Shown: positions 1 through 10,265, numbered from the stretch's first letter. The stretch: DNA of 64,000 nt from Bifidobacterium amazonense (GCF_018555435.2 NZ_JAFEJT020000012.1:1-64000), one strand, 5' to 3'. A program made the numbers and translations. Notes: generated from the letters alone by a model not told the origin.

Positions 1-77
1 GGAGGGAGGGTCGATCGGATGCCGCGGATGCGCCGCGTCATCGTGTGCGTCTCATGCGCGTCCCGCGGGACGGGACG

Positions 78-770
78 TCACTTGCGCGGCGTCGTCGCCT
101 TGCCGTCCTTGCCCCGGCCGCCGAACGTGTTGATCAGATACACGCCGCCCGAGTACAGGCACAGCACGAGCGCCACGTAGATCATCAGGTAGGTGAGGAA
201 CAGGTAGACGGTCAGCCACATCGGGTTGTCGCCCGAGCCGCCGGCGAACTGCCAGACCGGCAGGAGCAGCATGGCCAGTCCGATGCACTGGAAGAGCGTC
301 TTGAGCTTGCCGGGCCATGCGGCGGCGATGACCTTGCCGCCCGTGTCGATCACGAAGAAGCGCATGACGGTGATGCCGATCTCGCGCAGCAGGAACAGCG
401 CGACGACGATCCAGCCGAGCACGGTCTGGCCGAGTTCGCCGAACGCCGCGGCGACCACCAGCGTGGCGCAGGTGAGCAGCTTGTCGGCGATGGGGTCCAT
501 GAGCTTGCCGAGTTCGGTGACCTGGTCGAACGTGCGCGCCATCCATCCGTCGAGCTTGTCGGTGGACGCGGCGACGATGAAGATGATCGCCGCGGCCCAG
601 CGCATCGCGTAGTTGTTCGCGCCCCACGGACCGGCCGCGATGTACAGGCCGAGGAAGACCACGACCAGCACGATGCGCGAGTAGGTGACGAGGTTCGGCG
701 GCGCGTTCCAGCCGTCCAGCAGCGACGACTTGCCGGATTCTTTGGTATCCATCTTTTCCATACCCTTCAC
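78..770 (-). CDS. pgsA: CDP-diacylglycerol-glycerol-3-phosphate 3-phosphatidyltransferase
   Basis: Integral membrane enzyme that condenses CDP-diacylglycerol with glycerol-3-phosphate, the committed step to phosphatidylglycerol and cardiolipin. The CDP-alcohol phosphotransferase signature is complete: D71, D74, G75, A78, R79, G88, D92 and D96 have the family spacing. Hydrophobic segments at about 28-47, 57-70, 100-130 and 170-205 fit the usual six-helix fold. The longest frame opens with GTG at 770. In-frame ATGs lie at 761 and 752, and the one at 752 has AAGGG ten bases upstream, so it may be the real start. Related enzymes of the same fold use inositol or serine; the length and N-terminal LVTYSRI segment favour PgsA. 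Confidence 0.9.
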   Translation of the reverse strand: MKGMEKMDTKESGKSSLLDGWNAPPNLVTYSRIVLVVVFLGLYIAAGPWGANNYAMRWAAAIIFIVAASTDKLDGWMARTFDQVTELGKLMDPIADKLLTCATLVVAAAFGELGQTVLGWIVVALFLLREIGITVMRFFVIDTGGKVIAAAWPGKLKTLFQCIGLAMLLLPVWQFAGGSGDNPMWLTVYLFLTYLMIYVALVLCLYSGGVYLINTFGGRGKDGKATTPRK

Positions 771-863
771 GTTACCCCCACATTGATACGTTGTGTGACC
801 GTTTGCCGGGAACAGCCGGTGAAAACGGTGGGAACGACGGACTCGACGCCGGATCCCGCGCCA

Positions 864-1871
864 TCAGGCCGTAAGCAGCCTGCGTCCGTAGTCGAGCACG
901 ATGCCGTCGAGCAGGCCGTGTTCGCTGGCGACGAACGTGTCGATCGCCTCGCCGTGGTCGGCCAGCGCAGCCTCGGACACCTTGGCGAGCACGCGGCTCC
1001 AGACGAGCGCGCCGCCGCCGACCACGTCGATGCGTCCGGGATGGATGGTCTTGTATTCGGCGCGTTCGGCGCGCGTCATACGCAGGAACCGGTCGTCGAC
1101 GGCGTAGGCGTCCTCGTAGCGCACGCGCACGCCGTCGACGGCGCGGTGGTCGTATTCCTTGAGTCCCAGCGTGAGCGCGGTCATGGTGGTGACCGTGCCG
1201 GACACGCCGATGATCGTGTGCGTCCGGCCGGCGGGGACCGTGCGGAACGCCTCGTCGATGTGCTCGTCGATGTCGGCGACGGCCTCGTCGATTTCGGCCT
1301 GCGTGGGCGGGTCGGTGTGCAGGTGGCGTTCGGTCATGCGCACGGAGCCGATGTTCATCGAGAACGCGGCCTCGGCCTTGGTGTCGGGCGTGCCTACGCC
1401 GTCGCCGCCGAGCACGAGCTCGGTGGAGCCGCCGCCGAGATCCACGACGAGGAACGGCGCGGCGAGGTCGCGCGGCACGACGCTGGTCGCGCCGAGGAAG
1501 CTCAGGTCGGCCTCTTCGGTGCCGGGGATCACTTCGGGGCGCACGCCGAGGATGCGTTCGATGCCGTCCTCGAACTCCTCGCGGTTTTCGGCGTCGCGCG
1601 TGGCCGACGTGGCCACGAAGCGCAGGCCGTCGACCGGATGCTCGTCGAGGATGCCGGCGAATTCGCGTGCGGCGGCGTAGGCGCGTTCGAGCGCCTCGTC
1701 GGCGAAGCGGTGCGTCTTGTCGACGTCCTGTCCGAGACGGATGACGCGCAGCGTGCGCGGCACGATGTCGTGCATGCCGTCCGCGTCGACGCGTGCGATC
1801 TTCAGACGGATGGAGTTCGTGCCGCAGTCGATGCCGGCCACGGTCACGGAACGTCTGCTGGTTTCGCTCAT
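864..1871 (-). CDS. ppx: Ppx/GppA family exopolyphosphatase
   Basis: Cytosolic phosphatase of the ASKHA (actin-like ATPase) superfamily, expected to act on polyphosphate and/or pppGpp. Phosphate-binding loops are visible: the N-terminal GIDCGTNSIRL at about 13-23 and DLGGGST at 144-150, with the acidic GTEEADLSF segment (about 117-125) carrying the likely catalytic glutamate. At 335 aa it is the short, single-module form usual in actinobacteria, lacking the C-terminal HD extension of E. coli Ppx. It follows the DUF501 gene with 75 bp between them, in the same order as the mycobacterial eno-Rv1024-Rv1025-ppx2 region. Whether the substrate is polyP or pppGpp cannot be read from the sequence. 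Confidence 0.88.
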   Translation of the reverse strand: MSETSRRSVTVAGIDCGTNSIRLKIARVDADGMHDIVPRTLRVIRLGQDVDKTHRFADEALERAYAAAREFAGILDEHPVDGLRFVATSATRDAENREEFEDGIERILGVRPEVIPGTEEADLSFLGATSVVPRDLAAPFLVVDLGGGSTELVLGGDGVGTPDTKAEAAFSMNIGSVRMTERHLHTDPPTQAEIDEAVADIDEHIDEAFRTVPAGRTHTIIGVSGTVTTMTALTLGLKEYDHRAVDGVRVRYEDAYAVDDRFLRMTRAERAEYKTIHPGRIDVVGGGALVWSRVLAKVSEAALADHGEAIDTFVASEHGLLDGIVLDYGRRLLTA

Positions 1872-1946
1872 GGTGTCTCTCCCCTGTCTTGGTCCGTTGG
1901 ATGGTCGTCCGGATGGCGACGGCCCGACGCCGCCGCCCGATCCCGC

Positions 1947-2552
1947 TCAGTCCTCGGTCGTGCAGCGGCAGACGGTCGGGCTGAATTCGTCGGCGATGCG
2001 TTTCAGCGTCAGGTCGCCGATCGGGTTGGCGCGGGGCCCCATGACGAGTGTCTGGGCGAGCAGCGCGTGCAGGCATTTGACGCGGACCGGCATGCCGCCG
2101 GCGCTGGTGTCGGCGATGTGCTCCTCGCTGTCGCCGAGCCGCAGCGCCAGTTCGTGGCGGAACGCGAGGTAGCGCAGATGCGCGTCATGGTAGGCCGCGC
2201 GCACGGATTCGTCGGCGGCGAGCAGCTCGTTGTATTCGCGCATGCCGCCGTCGGCCTCGACGTGCGACGCCGCCTTCACGGCCTCCGGACTGGTCAGGTA
2301 GCAGGTGGTGGGGAACGGGATGCCGCCCGGCAGCACCGGCCGGGTGATCACGGCCAGCGGCCGGCCGCACACGCAGCGCGCCCCGACGGCGACCATGCCG
2401 CGCGGGTAGCGCCCCAGTTGGCGTTCGACGATGGCGATGTCCTTGTCGTTCGCCGGTTCGGCCATGCAGCGGTCCACGAGCGCCTTGGCGGCGTCGGCGA
2501 ACGGCGTGAGGTCGTCGGTGGTGGTCGTCTGTGCGGTGTTCGTTTCGCTCAT
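1947..2552 (-). CDS. DUF501 domain-containing protein
   Basis: Conserved actinobacterial protein of unknown function. The DUF501 core is recognisable: an N-terminal helix-rich part (DIAIVERQLGRYPRGMVAVG), then a cysteine cluster (C60, C62, C84) in the segment VCGRPLAVITRPVLPGGIPF followed by PTTCYLT. The three cysteines could hold a metal, but this is inference. The start ATG overlaps the stop of the FtsB-like gene by four bases (ATGA), so the two are probably translationally coupled. Its constant position between a septum-formation protein and ppx is the only functional hint. Confidence 0.85.
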   Translation of the reverse strand: MSETNTAQTTTTDDLTPFADAAKALVDRCMAEPANDKDIAIVERQLGRYPRGMVAVGARCVCGRPLAVITRPVLPGGIPFPTTCYLTSPEAVKAASHVEADGGMREYNELLAADESVRAAYHDAHLRYLAFRHELALRLGDSEEHIADTSAGGMPVRVKCLHALLAQTLVMGPRANPIGDLTLKRIADEFSPTVCRCTTED

Positions 2553-3199
2553 TGGTCCTTCTTGCTGTCGTCGGTCGTGCCGTCCGTCGTCTTCCGGTCG
2601 GTCTGGTTCGACTGGTCCGTGGAGGAGTTCCCTGAATCCTTGCCGTCGGTCTGCCCGGCGGTGTCGGAGGAGGATGTTTCCGTCGAGGTGTCGGCGGCGT
2701 CCGCCTGTTCGATCGAATAGGCCAGTTCACTATACCAAGGCAGGGTCTTCTTGTCCGATTCGGTCTGGGAGGAGCTCGAATCCTCGCTTTGCGGCTTGCC
2801 GGTGACCGCCTCGGGATGGAGCACCGTGACCGCCTGCTCGCCGGGGAAGACGAAACCGAGCCGTTCGCGCGCCTGGGCGGCGACGTACGCGTCGTCGTTC
2901 CATCGGGCGATGCTGTTCTCCAGTTCCTGTTTTTTGGCGATGAGCGCGGCTTCCTGCCGTTTGAGCCCGTTGAGTTCGGACAGGTCGATGGCGTATGTGT
3001 ACAGCGTGGACAGCAGCTGGATGGAGCCGAGCGCGACGATGAACAGTGCGATGAAGAAGACGATCGGGCCGCTGCTGCGGGTCTTCGCCTTGGGGCCGGA
3101 CGCGCCTCGCGAGCGACCGGGCGTGCGGGACGTCGATTTCGCTGATTTTGGCGTCTTTCCTGCTTTGCCGGACTGCTCCCGGGCGGATCGTGCACTCAT
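2549..3199 (-). CDS. septum formation initiator family protein (FtsB/DivIC-like)
   Basis: Bitopic membrane protein of the divisome. It has a basic Ser/Lys-rich cytosolic tail (1-43), one membrane helix (about 45-66), a short coiled coil rich in Glu/Lys/Leu (about 70-100) and the family's AAQARERLGFVFPGE block (about 107-121). The C-terminal ~90 residues are a low-complexity Ser/Asp/Thr tail typical of bifidobacterial homologues. The ATG at 3199 is chosen over an upstream in-frame ATG at 3223 because the latter lies inside the eno terminator stem. No ordinary ribosome binding site precedes 3199; only the U-tract of that hairpin does. It is expected to partner with FtsL/FtsQ homologues. Confidence 0.85.
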   Translation of the reverse strand: MSARSAREQSGKAGKTPKSAKSTSRTPGRSRGASGPKAKTRSSGPIVFFIALFIVALGSIQLLSTLYTYAIDLSELNGLKRQEAALIAKKQELENSIARWNDDAYVAAQARERLGFVFPGEQAVTVLHPEAVTGKPQSEDSSSSQTESDKKTLPWYSELAYSIEQADAADTSTETSSSDTAGQTDGKDSGNSSTDQSNQTDRKTTDGTTDDSKKDQ

Positions 3200-3200
3200 A

Positions 3201-3243
3201 GGCAATAAAAATACCCGCCGCATTCGACGGGGAATGCGGCGGG
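3201..3243 (-). terminator. intrinsic terminator of eno, abutting the FtsB-like start codon
   Basis: Read on the minus strand, a 12-bp perfect stem (arms 3232-3243 and 3214-3225, 6-base loop) is followed by TATTTTTATT, a standard rho-independent layout. It lies 57 bp after the eno stop. The next gene's ATG at 3199 begins a few bases after the U-tract. Confidence 0.85.
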
Positions 3244-3299
3244 CATCCGATGATCACCGGAACGTCACACGGTCATGGACCGCGCTACGCATGCCAGGC

Positions 3300-4634
<1,335 letters not shown>

Positions 4635-4637
4635 TTA

Positions 4638-4667
4638 AGAATACCGGGGTTGATGGACGAGACGCAA
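4638..4667 (-). promoter_or_regulatory. predicted eno promoter
   Basis: On the minus strand TTGCGT (4662-4667) and TATTCT (4638-4643) are separated by 18 bp, about 40 bp upstream of the eno GTG. This is a reasonable sigma70-type match, read by eye only. Confidence 0.45.
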
Positions 4668-4684
4668 GGTCGGGCGACACGAAA

Positions 4685-4700
4685 ATGTGAACGCTCACAT
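4685..4700. promoter_or_regulatory. LacI-type palindromic operator upstream of eno
   Basis: ATGTGAACGCTCACAT is a near-perfect palindrome with the central CG typical of LacI-family operators. It lies 18 bp upstream of the predicted eno -35 box, an activator-like position. Bifidobacteria have a LacI-family global regulator of central sugar metabolism (AraQ); assigning this site to it is inference. Confidence 0.5.
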
Positions 4701-4810
4701 CATTGCGGATCCGCCATACCGCCGGCCACTTGGCATTCATGTCCCGTTCATGTTCGCGCCCCGATCCCGGCGCGCGCCTACGTGTCACAACGGCCGGACT
4801 ACATCGGCGG

Positions 4811-5338
4811 CTACAGGATCTGCTCCATGCCCACCTTGTACGGCTTGAGACCCATGCGCTCGTAGAACGCCTGCGCTCCCGGATTGCACGACCACACGTT
4901 GAGCGTCACGTTGTAGCATCCCGCACCGCGCGCGAAATCGAGCACATGCCGGTACAGCGCGGTGCCGACGTGCCGGCCGCGAGCCGCCTCGTCCACGCAG
5001 ATGTCGTCGATGTACAGCGTCGTGACGTCGGTGAGGATATGGCTGTCCGCATGCCGTTCGAACACGCAGAACGCATAGCCGTACAGCGTCGCGTCGTCCG
5101 CCGCGAACGCGCCGAACACCGGCGTCTCGTCATTCGAGACGATCGACGCCAGCTCATCGTCCGTGTACTTCGTCACGCCGGTGTTGAACAGGTCCGGACG
5201 GCCCCGGTGGTGCACCTCCAGCACCTCACGCAGCAGCTTGTGCAGCTGCGGGATGTCGCGCGCCTCGGCGCGTCGGATGTGCGCATCCGGCGCCGCCCCG
5301 GCGGCCGTCGTCTCGTCGCGGTTCGTATCGTTGGTCAT
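4811..5338 (-). CDS. GNAT family N-acetyltransferase
   Basis: Acetyl-CoA-dependent transferase of about 175 aa. The GNAT core is clear: an N-terminal IRRAEARDIPQLHKLL strand-helix, beta4 LYIDDICVDEAARG, the acetyl-CoA loop RGRHVGTALYRHV and the C-terminal NVWSCNPGAQAFYERMGLKP, where the Asn and Tyr are the usual motif B residues. Substrate is unknown. The C-terminal AFYERMGLKPYKVGMEQIL ending resembles small-molecule or ribosomal-protein type acetyltransferases without settling which. It is a single gene between mfd and eno on the same strand. Confidence 0.85.
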   Translation of the reverse strand: MTNDTNRDETTAAGAAPDAHIRRAEARDIPQLHKLLREVLEVHHRGRPDLFNTGVTKYTDDELASIVSNDETPVFGAFAADDATLYGYAFCVFERHADSHILTDVTTLYIDDICVDEAARGRHVGTALYRHVLDFARGAGCYNVTLNVWSCNPGAQAFYERMGLKPYKVGMEQIL

Positions 5339-5395
5339 AGGCGAACAGTGTAGTGCGACGCATGACGCGGATGCTGGGCTACGAACGGTGCTCGC

Positions 5396-8300
5396 CTATC
5401 TCCTGCCCTGAGGACTCCATGCGAAGTCATTGAGGAGGTCGGAAGTCCAGTCCATGACCATCTCGCCGCTCATCGGGCCGGAGCCGAGCGAGCCGGCGAA
5501 CGGCGCGGGGATCAGGTACGTGTGCGTGAGCGCACGGTACTGGGCCCCCTTGTAGATGCGGTTGATGCGCATCTGGATGGACTCGGGCGGGTCGATCCTG
5601 CCGACGCGCACGTTGCGCCCCTGCGCGATGATCTCCGAGATGCCGAGCTTGCGGGCCTTCATGCGCAGGCGCGCCACGCCGAACAGCGTCTCGAACTCTT
5701 CCGGCAGCTTGCCGTAGCGGTCCGTGAGTTCTTCGGCCAGCTCCTTGAGATCGTCCTCGTTGCGCGCGGCGGCGAGCTTGCGGTACGCCTCGAGCCGCAG
5801 CTTGTCGGAGTCGATGTAGTCGACCGGGATGGACGCTTCGATCGGCAGATCGATGGTCACCGTGAGCGGCTCCACGCTCTGCTCCGGCGCCTTGTACGCC
5901 TCGACCGCCTCCGAAACCATGCGGATGTACAGGTCGAAGCCGACGCCTTCGATGTGGCCGGACTGTTCGTCGCCGAGCAGGTTGCCGGTGCCGCGCAGCT
6001 CGAGGTCCTTCATCGCCACGTCGAAGCCCGAGCCGAGCGCCGTGTTCTGCGCGATCGTCGCAAGACGGTCGTGCGACTGCTGGGTCATCGGCTTGGTCGG
6101 ATCGTACAGGAAGTACGCGTACGCGCGTTCCCGGCCGCGGCCGACGCGTCCGCGCAGCTGGTGCAGCTGCGACAGGCCGAACTTGTCGGCGTGGTCGACG
6201 ATCAGCGTGTTCGCGTTCGAGATATCCAGACCGGTTTCGATGATCGTCGTGCACACGAGCACGTCGATGTCGCGATGCCAGAAGTCGCGGATGATCTGGT
6301 CGAGCTGCTTCTCGCCCATCTTGCCGTGCGCGATGCCGACGCGCGCCTCGGGCACGAGCTCGTGGATCTTCGCCGCGATCTTCGAGATGTCCTGCACCCG
6401 GTTGTGCACGTAGAACACCTGGCCGCCGCGCAACAGCTCGCGACGCACGGCCGCGGTGACCTGCGCGTCCTCGTACGCGCCGACGTACGTGAGCACCGGC
6501 AGACGGTCCTCGGGCGGGGTGGCGAGCGTCGACATCTCGCGGATGCCGGTCACGGCCATCTCGAGCGTGCGCGGGATAGGCGTCGCGGACAGCGAGAGCA
6601 CGTCCACGTTCGTGCGCAGGGCCTTGAGCGTCTCCTTGTGCTCGACGCCGAAGCGCTGCTCCTCGTCGATGATGACCAGGCCGAGATCCTTGAACTTGAT
6701 CTTCGGGTTCAACAGCTTGTGCGTGCCGATCACCACGTCGACCGCACCGGATTCGAGCCCCTCGATCGTCTCGCTGATCTCCTTGGTCGTCTGGAAGCGG
6801 CTCATCGCCGCGACCGTGACCGGGAAGCCCTCGTAGCGTTCGGTGAACGTCTCGTAATGCTGCTGGACGAGCAGCGTGGTGGGCACGAGCACGGCCACCT
6901 GCTTGCCGTCCTGAATCGCCTTGAACGCGGCGCGCACGGCGATCTCGGTCTTGCCGAAGCCGACGTCGCCGCAGATCAGGCGGTCCATCGGCACGGGCTT
7001 CTCCATGTCGGCCTTGACCTCGTCGATCGTGGTGAGCTGGTCGGCGGTCTCCTGGTACGGGAACGCGTCCTCCAGCTCCTTCTGCCACGGCGTGTCCGGG
7101 CTGAACGCGAAGCCGGGCGTGCGCTGTCGTGCCGAATACAGCTTGACCAGGTCCTCGGCGATCTCGTGCACGTGCTTGCGTGCCTTCGCCTTGGTCTCGG
7201 CCCAGTCGGAGCCGCCGAGCTTGTTGAGCTTGGGGACCTCCGCGCCGATGTACTTGCTGATCTGGTCGAGCTGGTCGGTGGGGATGAACAGCTTGTCGGC
7301 CGGGGCGCCGCGTTTGCTCGGCGCGTATTCGAGCACGAGGTATTCGCGGGTGCTTTTGTTCCTGCCGGCGCCGATCTCGCGCTGCTTCATGCCGATGAAC
7401 CGGCCGATGCCGTGCTGTTCGTGCACGACGAAGTCGCCGGGCTTGAGCTCCATCAGGTCGATGGCCTTGCGGCGGCGTTTCGGCGTCTTCGCCTGCCCCG
7501 CGGCGGACGAGCGGCCGGTCAGGTCGCGCTCGGTGAGCAGCGCGGTTTTCGCCGGTTCGTCGACGAAGCCGTCGACGGCCTGCGAGCGGATCACGTCGAA
7601 CGTGGCGATGCCGGTCTCATTGATCGCGCGTTTCAATCGCGCGAGCGTGCCCTGCGCGGCGGCGGTGACGGTGACGTGGTAACCGGCGTCGATGAGTCCT
7701 TCGATGCCGGCCGCGGCCTTCTCCTCGTCGCCGCGGTATTCGCCGGGCGTGCGCGCGGACAGCTGCACGTGATTCGGCATCGTCGCGTCCACGCCGAAGC
7801 TGGACAGTTTCCACACGTCGTGGCTGGAGTACGCGAGTGCGCTGACCGTCTCCTCGAAGTCGAGGAAGCTGGCCTGGTCGAACGTGATCGGGGCGCCCGC
7901 ACCGTGGCCGGACGCGGCGACGTGCCAGCTGGCGGCGAGGAACTCGTTCGCGGTCTTCGCGAGGTCCTCGGCGGCGCGGCGCAGTTTTTCCGGGTCGGAC
8001 AGCATGATGAGTGCATGCGGGTCGAACATGCCGGCGACCGGCTCCATGTCGTCGATGAGCGCGGGCATGAGCGATTCCATGCCTTCGACGGGGATCGCGT
8101 TGGCGATGGATTCGAGCATGTCGTCGGCGTTGGGGATGCGGCCGATCAGGCTATTCGCCCTGTCGCGCACGGCCTGCGTCAGCTGCAGTTCGCGGCAGGG
8201 CGTCGCCCAGATCGTGCGCATGCCGTCGCCGTACGTGCGCTGGTCGGATGCGTGGAATTCGCGGATCGTATCGATTTCGTCGCCGAAGAATTCGATGCGC

Positions 8301-8983
8301 ACCGGATGCGGCGCGGTGGGCGGAAAGACGTCGATGATGCCGCCGCGCACGGCGAATTCGCCGCGGTCCATGACCAGATCGACGCGCGTGTACGCGTTTT
8401 CGACGAGTCTGGCGGACGCCTCGTCGAGCGGCAGCTCCTCGCCTTGCGTGAAGACGAGCGGCTCGACGTCGCCGAGTCCCTTGACGACCGGTTGGATGAG
8501 CGAGCGCACCGGCATGACGAGGATGCGGATGGGCCCGAACATGGGGTTCGTCTTGTCCGGGTGCGTGAGCCGGCGGAAGACGGCCATGCGGCTGGCGACC
8601 GTGTCGGCGCGGGGGCTCAGCCGCTCGTGCGGCAGCGTCTCCCACGCTTCGAGCTGGGTGATGTCGTTCGGATCGCCGTCGTACCATGAGCGCAGCGAGG
8701 CGACGGTCTCCTCGGCCTCGCGGCCGGAGGCGACGACGAGCACGACCGGCTTGCGATGAGCGACGGCCGCGGCGAGCGCCGGGCGAATGCCGTCGGGGGC
8801 GCCGACGGTGATGGTCGGGTCGGTGTCCTTGTCGACGTACGGTTCGATCTCGCCGGCGGCGAGCGCGTGGAAGCGCGGATCCTTGTCGAGTGCGGCGAGC
8901 ACGCCGGCGAGGGAGCCGTCGGACAGGCGCGCGATATGCTCGTCGGCGCTCGTGGCCCGTGTCGCGTTCGCCTTAGCGGCCAT
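5396..8983 (-). CDS. mfd: transcription-repair coupling factor
   Basis: Large translocase (1195 aa) that removes RNA polymerase stalled at lesions and recruits UvrA. Order of parts: N-terminal UvrB-like domains with the UvrA-binding region (DITQLEAWETLPHERLSP), a low-similarity middle, the CarD-like RNA-polymerase interaction domain beginning at LKPGDFVVHEQHGIGRF, superfamily 2 helicase motifs GDVGFGKTEIAVRAAF (Walker A), DEEQRFGVEHKETLK (Walker B), the motif VI region QLRGRVGRGRERAY, then the TRCF C-terminal domain. The start at 8983 overlaps the pth stop by 11 bp; the frame stays open further upstream but only inside pth. pth-mfd adjacency is common in Gram-positives. Confidence 0.97.
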   Translation of the reverse strand: MAAKANATRATSADEHIARLSDGSLAGVLAALDKDPRFHALAAGEIEPYVDKDTDPTITVGAPDGIRPALAAAVAHRKPVVLVVASGREAEETVASLRSWYDGDPNDITQLEAWETLPHERLSPRADTVASRMAVFRRLTHPDKTNPMFGPIRILVMPVRSLIQPVVKGLGDVEPLVFTQGEELPLDEASARLVENAYTRVDLVMDRGEFAVRGGIIDVFPPTAPHPVRIEFFGDEIDTIREFHASDQRTYGDGMRTIWATPCRELQLTQAVRDRANSLIGRIPNADDMLESIANAIPVEGMESLMPALIDDMEPVAGMFDPHALIMLSDPEKLRRAAEDLAKTANEFLAASWHVAASGHGAGAPITFDQASFLDFEETVSALAYSSHDVWKLSSFGVDATMPNHVQLSARTPGEYRGDEEKAAAGIEGLIDAGYHVTVTAAAQGTLARLKRAINETGIATFDVIRSQAVDGFVDEPAKTALLTERDLTGRSSAAGQAKTPKRRRKAIDLMELKPGDFVVHEQHGIGRFIGMKQREIGAGRNKSTREYLVLEYAPSKRGAPADKLFIPTDQLDQISKYIGAEVPKLNKLGGSDWAETKAKARKHVHEIAEDLVKLYSARQRTPGFAFSPDTPWQKELEDAFPYQETADQLTTIDEVKADMEKPVPMDRLICGDVGFGKTEIAVRAAFKAIQDGKQVAVLVPTTLLVQQHYETFTERYEGFPVTVAAMSRFQTTKEISETIEGLESGAVDVVIGTHKLLNPKIKFKDLGLVIIDEEQRFGVEHKETLKALRTNVDVLSLSATPIPRTLEMAVTGIREMSTLATPPEDRLPVLTYVGAYEDAQVTAAVRRELLRGGQVFYVHNRVQDISKIAAKIHELVPEARVGIAHGKMGEKQLDQIIRDFWHRDIDVLVCTTIIETGLDISNANTLIVDHADKFGLSQLHQLRGRVGRGRERAYAYFLYDPTKPMTQQSHDRLATIAQNTALGSGFDVAMKDLELRGTGNLLGDEQSGHIEGVGFDLYIRMVSEAVEAYKAPEQSVEPLTVTIDLPIEASIPVDYIDSDKLRLEAYRKLAAARNEDDLKELAEELTDRYGKLPEEFETLFGVARLRMKARKLGISEIIAQGRNVRVGRIDPPESIQMRINRIYKGAQYRALTHTYLIPAPFAGSLGSGPMSGEMVMDWTSDLLNDFAWSPQGRR

Positions 8984-9572
8984 TGAATTTCTCCTGCGTC
9001 TTCGCCAGTCCGTTGAAGATGATCTCCTCGGCGGCGTCGGCGCCGTCCATGAGGAATTCGGGCAGCTGCTTGCGCTGGTCGGGGCCGAAACCGCCGAGCA
9101 CCCAGTTGACGGTGTTGTCGTGCGCGTTGGCGCCGCGCTTGGCGTGGCCGACGCCCATGCGCACGCGCGCATACTGCGGCGTGCCGAGCGAACGGTCGAT
9201 GGATTTGATGCCGTTGTGGCCGCCGGCCGAGCCGCCGGCCTTGACCTTGATGCGGCCGAATTCGAGGTCCATGTCGTCGTGGATGACGACGATGTGGTCG
9301 GGCTTGATCTGGTAGTAGGCGCTGATCGATGCGACCGCGTTGCCCGAGTCGTTCATGTAGGTGAGCGGCTTGGCGAGGAAGAACTTGACGGTGCTCCCGT
9401 TCAGGCTCATCGCACCCTTGCCGAGCATCGCAAGTCCCTTATGGTCGGAGAACGCGACCGACCAGCGTTCGGCGAGCACGTCGGCGGTCATGAAGCCCAT
9501 GTTGTGCCGCGTGTCCTCGTACTTCTTGCCCGGGTTGCCCAGTCCTACGATCAGCCAGAAATCGGATGCCAT
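8973..9572 (-). CDS. pth: peptidyl-tRNA hydrolase
   Basis: Recycles tRNA by hydrolysing peptidyl-tRNA released from stalled ribosomes. The Pth signature is intact: LIVGLGNPGKKYEDTRHNMG gives the conserved N12 and catalytic H23, and VVIHDDMDLEFG gives the conserved Asp, with the GGHNGIKSI loop after it. Length is 199 aa, normal for the family. The start at 9572 is preceded by GGGGAG at good spacing; an upstream in-frame ATG would add 19 unrelated residues. Co-transcribed with mfd (11-bp overlap). Confidence 0.96.
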   Translation of the reverse strand: MASDFWLIVGLGNPGKKYEDTRHNMGFMTADVLAERWSVAFSDHKGLAMLGKGAMSLNGSTVKFFLAKPLTYMNDSGNAVASISAYYQIKPDHIVVIHDDMDLEFGRIKVKAGGSAGGHNGIKSIDRSLGTPQYARVRMGVGHAKRGANAHDNTVNWVLGGFGPDQRKQLPEFLMDGADAAEEIIFNGLAKTQEKFNGR

Positions 9573-9693
9573 GTCACTCCCCTGTTCGTCCGTGCGCCGT
9601 GCCGTCACGGCGTCCCGTATCGTGCGCAAACACAGGAATCATACCCGTTCCCGGCGTCATCGCAACCCGGTCGTCGGTCGTGCGGCGGTCCGC

Positions 9694-10218
9694 CTAAAGC
9701 TTTTTGCACCAGTAGCTCATGTCGTGCGGCTCGTCGCTGCCGGCGGTGGTGACGGCCGCGGGCAGCAGGCCGAATCGCGTGAAGCCGAACTTGCGCATGA
9801 GCGCCACGGAACCGGCGTTGTCGGCGTAGATGATGGCGGCGGCGTGTCTGAAGCCGCGTTCGACGGCGGCGTCGAGCAGCCAGCGCACCATCGCCGTGCC
9901 GAGTCCCCGGCCGTGGTATCGGCCGGCGATGTAGTAGCTCAGCTCGGTCACGCCGTCGTAGCCGGCGCGCGTATGGAATTTCGACAGCGAGCCGAATCCG
10001 GCCGTCGTGCGTTCGCCGGTCGTCTCGTCGATCACGTCGATGACGACGACCGGATACTTCGCACGCGGCTCGTGCGAGTCGACCCACGCGCGACGCGCGT
10101 CAAGCGATACGGGTTCGAGATCGGCGGACGCTCCCCCGCGGATCACGGCCTCGTTGTAGATGTCGGTGATGGCCGTCAGATCCCGGTCCTCGGCCGGGCG
10201 GATGACATGGTGCAGCAT
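9694..10218 (-). CDS. GNAT family N-acetyltransferase (phosphinothricin-acetyltransferase-like)
   Basis: Small acetyltransferase, 174 aa from ATG 10218. It begins with the family's IRPAEDRDLTAITDIYNEAV strand-helix and carries the cofactor loop GRYHGRGLGTAMVRWLL, then DNAGSVALMRKFGFTRFGLL. This layout matches the PAT/MddA group that acetylates phosphinothricin or methionine sulfone/sulfoximine. The real substrate here is unknown. The frame continues upstream as an unrelated shadow, so ATG 10218 is used. It lies just beyond the ABC exporter genes but has its own 47-bp spacer, so membership in that operon is uncertain. Confidence 0.8.
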   Translation of the reverse strand: MLHHVIRPAEDRDLTAITDIYNEAVIRGGASADLEPVSLDARRAWVDSHEPRAKYPVVVIDVIDETTGERTTAGFGSLSKFHTRAGYDGVTELSYYIAGRYHGRGLGTAMVRWLLDAAVERGFRHAAAIIYADNAGSVALMRKFGFTRFGLLPAAVTTAGSDEPHDMSYWCKKL

Positions 10219-10265
10219 GGTTACCGACGATAGCACCCGGAGGGACGGCCGGCCCATCCCGCACG

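Noticed and set aside
1-77. A GTCCCGCGGGAC palindrome near the left window edge.
   Set aside because: Short, GC-only, without U-tract, and the flanking gene lies outside the window, so no function can be assigned.
45-2720. An 891-aa open frame on the plus strand opposite pgsA, ppx and DUF501.
   Set aside because: It is antisense to three well-recognised genes, has the Arg/Ala/His-rich composition of GC shadows and no known domain.
5522-8689. A 1055-aa plus-strand frame opposite mfd.
   Set aside because: Complete overlap with mfd, whose motifs are all present; the antisense protein has shadow composition only.
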